Assembly (NCBI RefSeq): GCF_019800885.1 | Contig: NZ_JAHVKE010000001.1 | Coordinates: forward strand, 1,302,001 to 1,366,000 | DNA: 64,000 bases | Reading direction: 5' to 3' | Origin: Maritalea mobilis | Lineage (GTDB): Bacteria; Pseudomonadota; Alphaproteobacteria; Rhodobacterales; Rhodobacteraceae | Shown here: one piece after another, positions 24,530-34,358 of the stretch | Layout of the letters: each line of letters begins with the position of its first letter | Position numbering within the stretch: the stretch's first letter is position 1 | Made by a program: the position numbers and the translations under genes | The notes under the pieces: model-generated | Told to the model about the DNA's origin: nothing | Seen by the model: the letters and a program-made list of their open reading frames with translations, nothing else | The model's database searches: none

Positions 24530-25474
24530 ATGAAACTGAATTTCGACCTGAATCTTCTGATCGTTCTCCATGTTCTGCTGGAGGAACGCAGCGTCACCCG
24601 AACGGGCGAGCGACTCGGGCGCACCCAGTCGGCCATCTCGAACGCGCTGAAACGGCTGCGCGATCACTTCGATGATCCGCTCCTCGTGCGCACGCCCGAC
24701 GGGCTCAGCCCGACCCCGCGCGCGGCGGAACTGGCCCCGCTCGTCGCGCGGATCCTGCGCGACGCGGGCACGGCCATCGCCCCGCGCGGCGGGTTCGACC
24801 CCGCCACGGCCAGCGCACAATTCGCCATCGGCGCGCCGGATCGGTTCAACCTGCCCGTCTTCCTGCCCCTTCTGGAACATCTGGGCCGCGTCGCGCCCGG
24901 CATCGTGATCAACCTGCGCACCACCGACCGCGACTATGCCATCCGCCTGATCGACGAGGGCGAGATCGACATGGCCGTGGGCTGGTTCGACGCGACACCC
25001 CCGCATCTGCAACGCCGCCTCGCGTTCGAAGACCGCTTTGTCTGCCTCTGCCGCCGCGATCATCCGCTGGTCGCAGGCGGCCTGCATCCCACGCTCGACG
25101 AAATCCTGTCCTATGCGCACCTTGTCGTCAGCTCGACCGGCGACCGCCGCGCCGCGTTCGATGCCGTGCTCGACCGGCATGGTGTGCAGCGCAACATCGC
25201 GGCGACCCTGATGAGTTTCACCATCGTGCCCGAATTGCTGCTGACCTCGGACCTGATCGGGGTCTTCACACACCGCACGGCCGAGTATTTCGTCGAACGA
25301 TACCCATTGGTGACCGCGCCCGTCCCGCTCGAAGTCGCGCCCATCGCCAATCACCTGATCTGGCATTCGAGGTTTGATGCCGACGAGGCCCATGGCTGGT
25401 TGCGCGGCCGGATCGAGATGGCCTGCGCGGACAAGCTCGACGAGGGCGCGCGCGCAATCCGGCTCCGCGCCTGA
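24530..25474 (+). CDS. LysR-family transcriptional regulator
   Basis: Regulator of 314 aa. The winged helix-turn-helix is at the N-terminus: DLNLLIVLHVLLEERSVTRTGERLGRTQSAISNALKRLRDHFDDPLLVRT. The effector domain follows (about residues 90-300). The start at 24530 has a GGAG six bases upstream; another in-frame ATG lies at 24518. The pattern DLNLL plus DDPLLVR resembles NodD/NahR-like members, which respond to aromatic or phenolic effectors. It faces the LigI-like/TRAP operon across a perfect T-N11-A box and is the obvious candidate controller. Confidence 0.92.
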   Translation: MKLNFDLNLLIVLHVLLEERSVTRTGERLGRTQSAISNALKRLRDHFDDPLLVRTPDGLSPTPRAAELAPLVARILRDAGTAIAPRGGFDPATASAQFAIGAPDRFNLPVFLPLLEHLGRVAPGIVINLRTTDRDYAIRLIDEGEIDMAVGWFDATPPHLQRRLAFEDRFVCLCRRDHPLVAGGLHPTLDEILSYAHLVVSSTGDRRAAFDAVLDRHGVQRNIAATLMSFTIVPELLLTSDLIGVFTHRTAEYFVERYPLVTAPVPLEVAPIANHLIWHSRFDADEAHGWLRGRIEMACADKLDEGARAIRLRA

Positions 25475-25588
25475 TCTTCGGCCAGCGTCGTCCGGGACCA
25501 AAACCAACACGAGGCACGCGGGGCATCGTCCCCTGGCCCTGCCCCACAGGTTCCGGCTTGCACCAAAGCCGCATTGCGGCGCCCAGTG

Positions 25589-26647
25589 TCACTGCCAGTG
25601 CATGCGGAACAGCTCTGCAGCCACCTCGGCCTCGGAATCGAAGGTGATCGTTCTGGCCAGCGCCTGCCCTTCCTCGGCAATGGCCCGGGCCTCGGTCGGG
25701 TTGCTGCGCACCCAGTCGATCTTTTCTTCCAGATCGGACATGTCCGCGGCGACCGGCACGAAATGGCGGCCGGGTTCGAGGCGGTGCGAGAACCACTGCC
25801 TGAAGCCGAACGGACTGGCCACTTTCAGCACGCAACAGCCCATCTTCATCCGCTCCAGCATGTTGTCCCACGAGTTCGTGTTGCCATCGACATCCAGCGC
25901 GTATTTCCGTCCGGCCCATTGCGTGCGCACGATCCTCTCTCCGAGCAGACCGGCCGCCTTGAGTTGCGAGCGGAACCGAAGCCCCGGGGTGTCGACGAAC
26001 CGGAAATCCACGCCGGCGATGTCGCGGCACTTCATGGCCATCCGCAGGCGCTGCACGACACCGGGGTTGTCGACATGCGCCGGATCGACCGAGAGCAGCC
26101 CCAACCCGTTGGACTGGCCGCGCCAGATAATCTCGTCGCGGCGCTCATCCCAACTTGGGGCCGCCTGCCCGACCAGATGGGCCGCGTGATACCCGGCGGC
26201 GTTGAAGAAATAGTAATCGGGAACCGGCACGATGCCCGAAAAACAGGTGCAGTACGAAAAGCGCGCAAAGCCCGGGTCTTCGCCGTCGGACAGGTCGCAG
26301 ACCGCGTGCCGCACCTCCCTGCCGGCCAGGGAAAACCAGTAAACATGGGCGCCGCCGCGCTCGTAAATCCGTTCGGTGTATCCCTCGACCTTGTCGGGCC
26401 GCGCGGCCACCACGATGGTATCGCCATCCCAGTGCAGATGCATTTCCTGCCAGCACGGGATGGTGGGGTCGGATACCGCGCGCAACCGAAGCGGGGCAAA
26501 GCCCAGCGATCGGATCCGCTCCGACATGCGTTCTTCGATCAATGACAGTTTCTGCGCGGTGTCCACCGAATGTCCCTCTCGCCCGCCACGACCGTCAAAG
26601 GATGCAAGCCACCTGTCAATGACGGACCACTCCAATCCCGGTCGCAT
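25589..26647 (-). CDS. Glycosyltransferase family 90 (CAP10/LPS-modifying type)
   Basis: Glycosyltransferase-like protein of 352 aa. Family features are EIIWRGQSNGLGLL in the middle, then the C-terminal GT-B-like half with YALDVDGNTNSWDNMLERMKMGCCVLKVASPF and WFSHRLEPGRHFVPVAADMSDL, matching GT90 proteins that add xylose or glucose to capsule, LPS or protein. It forms an operon with the FG-GAP/UnbV gene 29 bases upstream. The glycan acceptor is unknown. Confidence 0.8.
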   Translation of the reverse strand: MRPGLEWSVIDRWLASFDGRGGREGHSVDTAQKLSLIEERMSERIRSLGFAPLRLRAVSDPTIPCWQEMHLHWDGDTIVVAARPDKVEGYTERIYERGGAHVYWFSLAGREVRHAVCDLSDGEDPGFARFSYCTCFSGIVPVPDYYFFNAAGYHAAHLVGQAAPSWDERRDEIIWRGQSNGLGLLSVDPAHVDNPGVVQRLRMAMKCRDIAGVDFRFVDTPGLRFRSQLKAAGLLGERIVRTQWAGRKYALDVDGNTNSWDNMLERMKMGCCVLKVASPFGFRQWFSHRLEPGRHFVPVAADMSDLEEKIDWVRSNPTEARAIAEEGQALARTITFDSEAEVAAELFRMHWQ

Positions 26648-26676
26648 GACAATGCGCGCCCTCCCATACCCGACGC

Positions 26677-28323
26677 CTAGTCCGGCGCCATGTCGGGGTG
26701 GCGTAGCGTAACGATCCGGCCCGCCTCGACGGTGTCGCGCGTCAGCGCGCCATCGGGCCAGGAGACTTCGACAACGGCCGTGTCATGCGCGCCCAGCCCG
26801 ACATGCAACCGCACGTGATCCTGTGCCGCCCAATGGCTGCCGCCCGTCTGGCCAAGGGCCTGAACCCGCCCGCCCGCAGAGACCCATACCCGCGCGCCCA
26901 GACCGTCGAGCGACCATGGATCGCGCAGATCGATCTGCACCCAGTTTCCCCTTGGTGCGGCGCCCATCAACAGCGTGTAGCTTGTATCCGTCGTCCTGCC
27001 CCCGTCCCCGATCACAAGGTCGAGCGCCCCGTCGAGGTTCAGGTCCCCAACGGCGATCGCGATGGGCTCGCCCATCCCGCCATGGGGCAAGCTGTGGGCC
27101 TCGAACCGGTCTGTCCCGTCATTCTCCCAGAAGATCAGGCGCCAGCCCCCCTCCCCGTCCGAAACCAGCGTCATGGCGTCGGCATCCATGTCATTGTCGA
27201 AATCGCCCTGCGTCACCGCGTGGGAGGCCGCCTCGGGCGGCACCCCGTGAAACGGATGCCAATCGCCCTCCTCCATGCCGCAACACCGCAGAACCGTGTC
27301 GAACCAGGGGGCGAACCGCCGGTTCCTGTTGGTCAGCCAGATGCTGTCGGGTGCCCCCGACGCCGAGCGCAGCGCGACCCCGTCCGTGGACCATCCGTTG
27401 AGCAAGTCCTCGCCCGTGGTCACGAAAACCCCGTCTTCCGTGCCTCGGAACAGCACGGTATGCGGCGGCTCGGTGCTTTGGGCAAAGACGAGGTCCAAGA
27501 CATCATCCGCATCGAAAAAGCCCGGGATCACCTGCCGGTACTGGGCGAGATTGGCCACCATCCCGTTCGGCGACCCGACGCGAAAGCGCCCGGGCTCAGG
27601 CGCCCAGGTGCCGTCCTCCTGCGCGACGTAAAGTGTGGTCGAGAACAACCAATCCGACCGCGGCCGCGCGCCGAAGATCAGCCCCAGACGCCCTCCCAGG
27701 TTCACGGGTGTCACGACATAGGCGCTGCCCAGATCATGGGCCAAACCGAAACGGTCCACGGCGTTTTCATCGACGAACCCTTCGGGCGCATTCAGGAACA
27801 CGCGATTGGCGGATTGCGCCCGTTGATCCCACGTCGCCCTGCCGAACTCTCCGCCCTGCGCTTCGACCAGATCGCGGTCGCCGTCTCCATCGAGGTCGAC
27901 AAGAACAGCGCCATGCTGGTCCCAGGCATTGAGAACCTGCCAGTCGGTCGGCCCGTCGGGCGCGCCCGGGTCGTACACGACCTGCGCATCCGGGAAAGCC
28001 GCCGCGCCCGACACCCAGCGGTGATGATGGTTGAGGTAGACGTCCGGCTCCGGCCCGCCGCCCATGTCTCCGATCACGATGCCAAAGGCCTCGGCGGTGA
28101 AAGGCCGCCGCACGCCCTCTCGGTCCGGCAGATGCAGGCGCTCCGATTGATCGAGGAAGACCACGAGCGCGGCCCCGACCTCGGCCAAGCCAGGCGCGGC
28201 CAAGGCCAGATGGAGAGCCAGCCCTTTGGCCAGCACGCCCCAGGCACGGCTTGGACACGGCCCCTGCGGTCTGGCCCCGCGCCCGGCAATGGGCCAAGCC
28301 CGACCACGCATCACGTCCCTCAT
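26677..28323 (-). CDS. FG-GAP (VCBS) repeat protein with UnbV/ASPIC C-terminal domain
   Basis: Protein of 548 aa with several calcium-binding FG-GAP blades: VLVDLDGDGDRDLVEA, GFFDADDVLDLVFAQ, AVTQGDFDNDMDADAMTLV and AIAVGDLNLDGALDLVIGDGG. The C-terminus is an UnbV/ASPIC domain (LGARVWVSAGGRVQALG then VEVSWPDGALTRDTVEAGRIVTL), so it resembles CRTAC1-type extracellular proteins. A hydrophobic stretch near residues 30-50 may be a signal or anchor, but the first 30 residues are unusually basic, so the start is uncertain (28311 is another ATG). Co-transcribed with the GT90 gene. Probably surface or secreted and possibly glycan-binding. Confidence 0.8.
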   Translation of the reverse strand: MRDVMRGRAWPIAGRGARPQGPCPSRAWGVLAKGLALHLALAAPGLAEVGAALVVFLDQSERLHLPDREGVRRPFTAEAFGIVIGDMGGGPEPDVYLNHHHRWVSGAAAFPDAQVVYDPGAPDGPTDWQVLNAWDQHGAVLVDLDGDGDRDLVEAQGGEFGRATWDQRAQSANRVFLNAPEGFVDENAVDRFGLAHDLGSAYVVTPVNLGGRLGLIFGARPRSDWLFSTTLYVAQEDGTWAPEPGRFRVGSPNGMVANLAQYRQVIPGFFDADDVLDLVFAQSTEPPHTVLFRGTEDGVFVTTGEDLLNGWSTDGVALRSASGAPDSIWLTNRNRRFAPWFDTVLRCCGMEEGDWHPFHGVPPEAASHAVTQGDFDNDMDADAMTLVSDGEGGWRLIFWENDGTDRFEAHSLPHGGMGEPIAIAVGDLNLDGALDLVIGDGGRTTDTSYTLLMGAAPRGNWVQIDLRDPWSLDGLGARVWVSAGGRVQALGQTGGSHWAAQDHVRLHVGLGAHDTAVVEVSWPDGALTRDTVEAGRIVTLRHPDMAPD

Positions 28324-28665
28324 CCCAGCAACAACTCTCGATACCCAAGGGCAATAAGTGCAGGCTTTTGACCCGGTGACAAACCCAAGCGACCGCGCAG
28401 GAAGAAAAAAACGGGCGCGCGCACGATCTGCCCCCCAGCTTTAATTCGATGTCTACCTTTTGCGGGTAAGTCTGGGACTCACGGGAGCGTTCCGCCAAGG
28501 CCGCCCCCGCATTTCCCACAGAGAGCCGACATCATCCCGCCCCGCCTTTTCGCGTGGGGCATCGCAGCCTGTCGCGCCCTCGGCCAAACGACAGGTTTTC
28601 GACGCATGACCATGATCCATGCCACATCTGCCGAAAGGGACCGCGCGCTCCTGCCCGCCGGGATG
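28324..28665. other. Gap of about 340 bases between two minus-strand glycan genes
   Basis: No gene was recognised. It should hold the promoter of the FG-GAP/GT90 pair and the end of the glycosyltransferase transcript. No convincing terminator hairpin was seen. Confidence 0.4.
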
Positions 28666-29658
28666 TCAGACCGGCGCGACGTCGAACTCCGGCAGAACCG
28701 CCGCGGAGGATCGCGTGCGCCAGAGATCGACCTTGCCCAGATCGTCGAAGGTCAGGTCGTCACAAGCATCGCCGAACACCTCCCGAAGATGCGGGCGGAG
28801 AAGATCGACCACTCCCGCCCGGTTCGACGCCAACCGTTCGAGGACCGAGGCGCGCACCGCGCCTGTTGGAAAACCGCGGTCGACAAGGTCGCGAACCGCG
28901 TCGGCCACCGCGTCCGGATCGGGCGGAACCACGCGGCTATAGGCCGGGTCCATCATCTCGACACGTCCCCCGCCGGATTCGACCGTCACCACGGGAAGAT
29001 CCAGCAATTGATACTCGATGCTGGCGCGCATCGGCCCCTCCCGCTTGGACAGGCACAGCCCGACCCGCGCCCCCTGCACGGCACGGGCGTACTCCGCCCC
29101 CTGCAGCAGCAAGAAGGCGCCGTCGCCAATCTCGTGATTGTAGAACTCCGCAGCGGGCAGCAGGGTGCGCACCCGGGCAAGCGCGGCAGCGGTCGGCCTC
29201 CAATACAGCAACCGCAGGCTTGGGATCGCACGGGCAAGCTCGTGCCGCTTGTAGCCTTCAAGCCCGGCGACATAGACGGCATCCACGGTCTTCTCGACCC
29301 CGCCCGCCCGATCGAACTGGCTCTCGTCGACGAAGTTGAGCGAACTGAAATGAATCGCCGGAAGGCCAGCACGCTGGCACAGGCCCAGCTCATCCATCGT
29401 GTTGGCCAGGACAAGGAACCGCCCCGCGGGCCACGCCTGCCTATAGGCGCTGATCTCATCGGCCAGCGCCTCGGCCTCCTGGACGGTGGCGATGCCCCAG
29501 GCCAGCGCCAGGAGATGCAAGGCCGGACGCGCGCGCATCGCCTCCGGCAGCAACGGGGCAATCCCCAGGGTACAGCCGTGAAACAGGCTCCGCTTGGACA
29601 GCGTGACCAACGGATCAAGCGACACCACGCCTCCGAAATATTGATCCGCTCCAGTCAT
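28666..29658 (-). CDS. Glycosyltransferase, GT-B fold (GT4-like)
   Basis: Protein of 330 aa. The C-terminal half has the GT4-like nucleotide-sugar site: ARVGLCLSKREGPMRASIEYQLLDLPVVTVESGGG, followed by DPDAVADAVRDLVDRG. The N-terminal half (HLLALAWGIATVQEAEALADEI and similar) lacks a clear acceptor motif. It is divergent from the GT32-like gene at 29791, suggesting shared regulation in a glycan locus. Sugar and acceptor are unknown. Confidence 0.72.
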   Translation of the reverse strand: MTGADQYFGGVVSLDPLVTLSKRSLFHGCTLGIAPLLPEAMRARPALHLLALAWGIATVQEAEALADEISAYRQAWPAGRFLVLANTMDELGLCQRAGLPAIHFSSLNFVDESQFDRAGGVEKTVDAVYVAGLEGYKRHELARAIPSLRLLYWRPTAAALARVRTLLPAAEFYNHEIGDGAFLLLQGAEYARAVQGARVGLCLSKREGPMRASIEYQLLDLPVVTVESGGGRVEMMDPAYSRVVPPDPDAVADAVRDLVDRGFPTGAVRASVLERLASNRAGVVDLLRPHLREVFGDACDDLTFDDLGKVDLWRTRSSAAVLPEFDVAPV

Positions 29659-29790
29659 CCGTGCCCCGTTCGCCCGTCGCGTCCCCGCCCCCCGAGGGTG
29701 CGTTCAATCCTGTATCACGTGCCGGCCGCAAAGAAATTGCGCTTTCCGGCCCGCTTTCCTATCACACGCTGGTCGGTATGAGGAGCCGAG

Positions 29791-31653
29791 ATGGACAAGG
29801 AACACCTCCTGCGGGCGGCGGAAGCTCTCGATGCCGAAGACGCCGAGACTGCGTGGAGTACACTCTCTGATCTGCGCGGCCTGTCCGCGACCGCGGCGGA
29901 ACGGCGCCTGACGTTGAGCCTGTGGAAACGCGCCGTCCAGTTAAGCTTGGCGAAAGAGCGTTTGTCGTCGCCCGATGCCCTCGCGATCCTGCGCTTTCTG
30001 GGCGAGTTGGACCGCATTGTCGCAAGCGGCAATCATTGGCGTCTCTACGATGACCTGACCGCGGTGGACTCGGCGATCGACGCCAATGCCCTTGCATCGA
30101 TCCTTGTCACTGCGTTGGGCGACGTGCTGCCCGACATGCCGCTGGAATTGCGCCAGGAAATTCTCATCCGCTGCTTCATGGCCGGGCAGTCGGACACGCT
30201 GACCGAGCTTTGGGGCCTGTATTTCCGAACTGCACCGGATTTCGTGCCGGATTTCTGGCTGTTCCAGGCCTTCTTCCGGTCGCTGCACGAAACCGGGGAC
30301 GATGCGCCCGGGGCCCGGATTCTCGAGCTCTGCCGTGACGCGGAACGCGACGATCTGCTGCCGCTTCTGGAAATCTACCGCGCCTTGCTGCACCAGCGCG
30401 ACCTGACGGATGCCTTCACCAAGGCGCGCGACCTGACCAATCCGATGCAGCGGCGCATGATGGTGCTGTGGCTGCGCGGCGCGTCCCACAAGCACGACCT
30501 CATCGCCGAAGCGGTGCGGCTGCATGCCGAGCTCAGTGGCCCGGATGACGTCGACGAACGCGCCTATATGCAGGCCCGCCAGAAAGCGTCCGAAGGCGCC
30601 TGGGACGAGGTTCGCTCCATCACCGCGACCCTGCCCGCCGATGTCGATTTCCGAGGCGAGGCCCTCTGCCTCGAAGCGCTGGCCGAGGCTCATTGCGGGA
30701 ATTTCGACGCCGCCCATTCTGCGCTGCGCCACGTCCGGGCGCGCCGGGATGTGCCTTGGTTTCTTGCCGGTCGCGCGGCCCTTGTCGGCTGCGTCGTGTC
30801 GCGCATGGAGCGCGGCGCGCTGCCGCCCGAGCTTGCCAGCCCCCCGACCCTGTCGGTTGTCGCGGGGCGTCCCTTGGCGCAGTCGCTCTGGATCGGCCCG
30901 CGGCTCAGGTGGATCGAGGAGATGTCGATCCGCTCCTACCTGCGCAACGGATGGCGCTACCAGCTTTTCGTCTATGACCTGCCCGAGAACGTGCCCGACG
31001 GGGTCGAGGTGATGGATGCAACAGCCATCCTGCCGCGCAATACCGTGTTCCGCGAGGGCGCGGGCAGCGGCATGCACCGGGGATCGCTGGGCGCGTTTTC
31101 CGATCTTTTCCGCTACGCGCTCCTGTCGCGGCGGGGCGGGCTCTGGACCGATACCGACGTCATCAACCTCGACCGGTTCGAGCCTGACGGCGCCCGCTTC
31201 ATCGCCAGCGAGTGGACCGATGCGGGCATTGTCGGGCCAAACGGCGCGCTTATGGCCGCGCCGGCGGGATGCGCGTTTCAGTCCGCCGCGCTCGAACGCG
31301 CCCGGATGCTGCATGCCCGGCCGGACATGCATTTCGCAAGAATCGGGCCAGAGCTCCTGGCCGAGATGATGTGGCTCGGGGATGCACAAGACTACGACCT
31401 TTTGCCGCCCGACTACCTGAACCCGATCGGCTGGATGGAAACCGGCCGCCTGCTGGGCCCGTTCGAGGAAACGGCCGCGGCCCTGTCGCGGACGCAGGCG
31501 CGATGCCTTCATGTCTATACCGAAACCTGGCGGCTGATCGGCCTCGGCCTCGACGCGGAACCGGCAGAGGACGGCAGCTTCCTGGCAACCCTGAACGAGC
31601 GGCTGAAGGACGCCCCCGCCGACCGTTCCGTCCGCGACCTGCTGGAGGCATGA
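29791..31653 (+). CDS. GT32-like glycosyltransferase with helical N-terminal region
   Basis: Protein of 620 aa. The first 330 or so residues are alpha-helical and TPR-like (for example AEALDAEDAETAWSTLSDL and AEAHCGNFDAAHSAL). The rest is a GT-A glycosyltransferase: LAQSLWIGPRLRWIEEMSIRSYLRNGWRYQLFVYD, then YALLSRRGGLWTDTDVINL with a DxD metal site near residue 455, as in GT32/Gb3-synthase-type enzymes. It ends four bases before the next gene. The helical domain may hold the enzyme to a partner or a polymerising glycan. Confidence 0.78.
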   Translation: MDKEHLLRAAEALDAEDAETAWSTLSDLRGLSATAAERRLTLSLWKRAVQLSLAKERLSSPDALAILRFLGELDRIVASGNHWRLYDDLTAVDSAIDANALASILVTALGDVLPDMPLELRQEILIRCFMAGQSDTLTELWGLYFRTAPDFVPDFWLFQAFFRSLHETGDDAPGARILELCRDAERDDLLPLLEIYRALLHQRDLTDAFTKARDLTNPMQRRMMVLWLRGASHKHDLIAEAVRLHAELSGPDDVDERAYMQARQKASEGAWDEVRSITATLPADVDFRGEALCLEALAEAHCGNFDAAHSALRHVRARRDVPWFLAGRAALVGCVVSRMERGALPPELASPPTLSVVAGRPLAQSLWIGPRLRWIEEMSIRSYLRNGWRYQLFVYDLPENVPDGVEVMDATAILPRNTVFREGAGSGMHRGSLGAFSDLFRYALLSRRGGLWTDTDVINLDRFEPDGARFIASEWTDAGIVGPNGALMAAPAGCAFQSAALERARMLHARPDMHFARIGPELLAEMMWLGDAQDYDLLPPDYLNPIGWMETGRLLGPFEETAAALSRTQARCLHVYTETWRLIGLGLDAEPAEDGSFLATLNERLKDAPADRSVRDLLEA

Positions 31654-31657
31654 GCCC

Positions 31658-33952
31658 ATGATCATCGCCCATGACGACATGATGCGCCGCGCCGGAATCG
31701 AGGGGCCGGTGGCCTCGCTCGAGGCTTTCCTGCAAGGCACCCGCGCGCCGATCGGGGCGATTGCCGCCTCGGGCGCCGACCCCGTGCACCTGATCGACGC
31801 AGAAACGGACGCGGCCACCCTTCGCATGGCCTTGCGCCGGGCCGGTGCCGTCGAAGACCGGTACTGGCAGATCCGCATTGCCGAGCGTCTCCTGTCCCTG
31901 GAGGAGAATGCACGTGTGTCCGCGGACCTGATCGGCTGGCTGATCGAGGCGGGCGAAACCGGGCGCGCCCGCGTCGTGCACGACGCGGTGGCGGGCGGTC
32001 GCGGGCCGGGCGCGGACCGCACGCTCGACCTGCTGCTGGCCGAGGGAGATTTCGACGCGGCCCTGAGCTGTGACGATGCGGGCGGTCGGGAGGCACGGAT
32101 CGGTCGGGCGGCCCTTGCCGCGGGCCGCTGGGACCTCGCCGCCGAGATGATCGGGGCGGCGGAACGGGACCACCCCGACAGTGCGGATGTCGCCAGCCTT
32201 GTGATCCGCCAGATCGCCTTGCGCGATGGCCCCGACGCCGCGATTGCCGCCCTTGCGGACGGCCAGACAGGTCTGGCCCGGCACAGCGCGGCCGCCCGCG
32301 TGCTGCGCTACCGTCTGCAGATGGATTGCGGGCGACACCTCGAAACATTCGAGGAGTTGCAGGCAAAGCTCGAACAACAGCGCGATGCCTGGGGCTTCTA
32401 CTGGCTGGCCGAGGAAGCGGCGGCTCAGTGTGACAGCCTGCTGGAGTTCGGCGCATTGCTTGACGGCACGCTGGCGCTTTACCCGCTTCAGCGGCAGATG
32501 ATCCGGCAGAAGGCCGGGCTGGCCGCCACGCTCGGTGATTTCGAGACCACCGAGGCCCTTCTGCCGACGATCCGCCTGTTCTCGGAATGGGCGTGGCACG
32601 AAACACGGGTCACAACCGCCTGTCAGAACGCCGCGAGCAACGTTGTCGAGGACGTGCTTTCGGAAGCGGCGGCGGTTTCCGTGCCAAGGGAGCGCGTGAA
32701 CCTCACCGTCGCCCACTATTACTATTACTACAATGGCACCCCCGAGGGCCTTGAACGCGCGGGTGATCTTGCCGCACCGCTGGCAAGAAGCCTGTCCGAC
32801 GATCCGCAGTTCCAATGCCTCAGGCTGCGACTGGCTCTCGCGCGTGGCGAACGGGACGCGGCGGAACAGGACTATGATGCGCTTCCCGGTGGCCTTGCGC
32901 GGACCGCGGCACTGGCCCCCTTCGCGGCGCGGTTTGCCGCCGATGCCGGCGAACACGCGCGCGCCGCCGAGATCTGGCGGGACCACCTGACCTGCAGCCG
33001 CGCCATGGCGCTGAACGCAAGATCCGCCCATCCCGAAACCGTGCATCTGCAATGGCATCCGGGGCAGCGTGATGTCCTGCTGTTCATGACGGTGTTCAAC
33101 GGGATCGAGTTTCTCGACTGGTTCTTCGACCATTACCGGCGGCTTGGCGTCGACCATTTCTTCGTCGTCGACAACGGGTCGACCGACGGGTCATTCGAGT
33201 GGCTGGCCGCGCAGGGGGATGTGTCGCTGTTCCGGCAGACCGGCAGTTTCCGCCAATCCGCATGCGGGCTGACATGGGTCAATCACCTGATCCGTCGTTT
33301 CGGGGTCGGCCATTGGTGCTTCTACGTCGACGTGGACGAGGCCTTTGTCTTTCCGGGCATGGAAATCGGACGCACCCTGGCCGACCTGCTCTCCTATGCC
33401 GATGCGCAGGGGTGGCGGAGCATTCCCGCCATGATGCTCGACATCTACCCCGAGGACCTGAGCGCCGGAGCCGGGGAAAACCCGTTCGAGCGCAGCAGAT
33501 ACATCGACCGCGACTACCTGTCCTTCGCCAACGAAGTGCCGCCCTATCACTTCGTGCAAGGCGGTATCCGGGCGCGTCTGTCGGGGCGCAGCCTGATGAT
33601 GACCAAGGCGCCTCTGGTCCGCCCCGACCGCGATTTCTGCTTTCTCGCCAACAACCACCAACACAGTCACGTGCCGGTGGCCGACCTGTCTGGCGCGCTT
33701 CTTCATTACAAGTTCATCGGGGACCTTCTGGCGCGCGTGGACGAAGCCATCGAACGTGACGAGCACTTCATGGGCGCCCGTTTCTACAAGGCCTTGCAGT
33801 CCCCGCTGCGCGCCTCACGGGGCAAGGATGTTCTTCTGAGCGAGCACACGGTCGCCTACGAAGGCCCGGCGCAACTTGTCGAAATGGGCCTGATGTCGGC
33901 CCCCGAAGATTCGTGCCTGTTGCCTATCGGGCCCACATCGCGTTCTAGATGA
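31658..33952 (+). CDS. Glycosyltransferase family 2/92-like, with long helical N-terminal region
   Basis: Protein of 764 aa. Residues 1 to about 460 are helical, repeat-like and TPR-type. The catalytic part opens RDVLLFMTVFNGIEFLDWFFDHYRRLGVDHFFVVDNGSTDGS (about 470-510), continues with WCFYVDVDEAFVF (DxD near 556) and ends in a putative acceptor-binding segment, as in the Glyco_tranf_2_4/GT92 group. It follows the GT32-like gene by four bases and shares its domain plan, so the two probably act on the same glycan. No membrane helices are obvious. Confidence 0.8.
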   Translation: MIIAHDDMMRRAGIEGPVASLEAFLQGTRAPIGAIAASGADPVHLIDAETDAATLRMALRRAGAVEDRYWQIRIAERLLSLEENARVSADLIGWLIEAGETGRARVVHDAVAGGRGPGADRTLDLLLAEGDFDAALSCDDAGGREARIGRAALAAGRWDLAAEMIGAAERDHPDSADVASLVIRQIALRDGPDAAIAALADGQTGLARHSAAARVLRYRLQMDCGRHLETFEELQAKLEQQRDAWGFYWLAEEAAAQCDSLLEFGALLDGTLALYPLQRQMIRQKAGLAATLGDFETTEALLPTIRLFSEWAWHETRVTTACQNAASNVVEDVLSEAAAVSVPRERVNLTVAHYYYYYNGTPEGLERAGDLAAPLARSLSDDPQFQCLRLRLALARGERDAAEQDYDALPGGLARTAALAPFAARFAADAGEHARAAEIWRDHLTCSRAMALNARSAHPETVHLQWHPGQRDVLLFMTVFNGIEFLDWFFDHYRRLGVDHFFVVDNGSTDGSFEWLAAQGDVSLFRQTGSFRQSACGLTWVNHLIRRFGVGHWCFYVDVDEAFVFPGMEIGRTLADLLSYADAQGWRSIPAMMLDIYPEDLSAGAGENPFERSRYIDRDYLSFANEVPPYHFVQGGIRARLSGRSLMMTKAPLVRPDRDFCFLANNHQHSHVPVADLSGALLHYKFIGDLLARVDEAIERDEHFMGARFYKALQSPLRASRGKDVLLSEHTVAYEGPAQLVEMGLMSAPEDSCLLPIGPTSRSR

Positions 33953-34035
33953 ATTTGCAGAGAAACCGGACTGGCCCACATCGCGCGGCCACGGTATGTT
34001 TGACCCAACGTCATTCCGAGTCACGGAGATAACCC

Positions 34036-34332
34036 ATGAACTTTTTTGGACGTGTCGCCCGTTTGGCGCTTTCCATCCTTCCCATTGCGTCCGCTGCCTC
34101 CGCTGGCCAGCCGACGATGCCGAGCGACTGGGAAATCGCGCAGCGCACCGACAGCGTGGCAGCCTATTCGCGCTTCATCCTCGATAACCCCGACAGCCCC
34201 TATGTCGAAGAGGCCCAAAGCCGGATCGAGGCGCTCGGCCAGCTGGAAGCGTCCATCACCGCACGCGTTGCCCCCGTTGTCGATGCCGGTCTCCAGTCGG
34301 CAGGCAGCGGCGCTCGCCTGATGAACATCTGA
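34036..34332 (+). CDS. Small secreted protein of unknown function
   Basis: Protein of 98 aa with a signal peptide (residues 1 to about 22, RVARLALSILPIASAASA). The mature part contains SVAAYSRFILDNPDSPYVEEAQSRIEAL, a single TPR-like hairpin of the kind found in periplasmic lipoproteins. It precedes a probable outer-membrane protein by 26 bases. I do not recognise a family. The ATG at 34036 gives the signal peptide; no further function can be stated. Confidence 0.6.
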   Translation: MNFFGRVARLALSILPIASAASAGQPTMPSDWEIAQRTDSVAAYSRFILDNPDSPYVEEAQSRIEALGQLEASITARVAPVVDAGLQSAGSGARLMNI

Positions 34333-34358
34333 GCCAACGCGTAGGCAGGAGAGCAGAC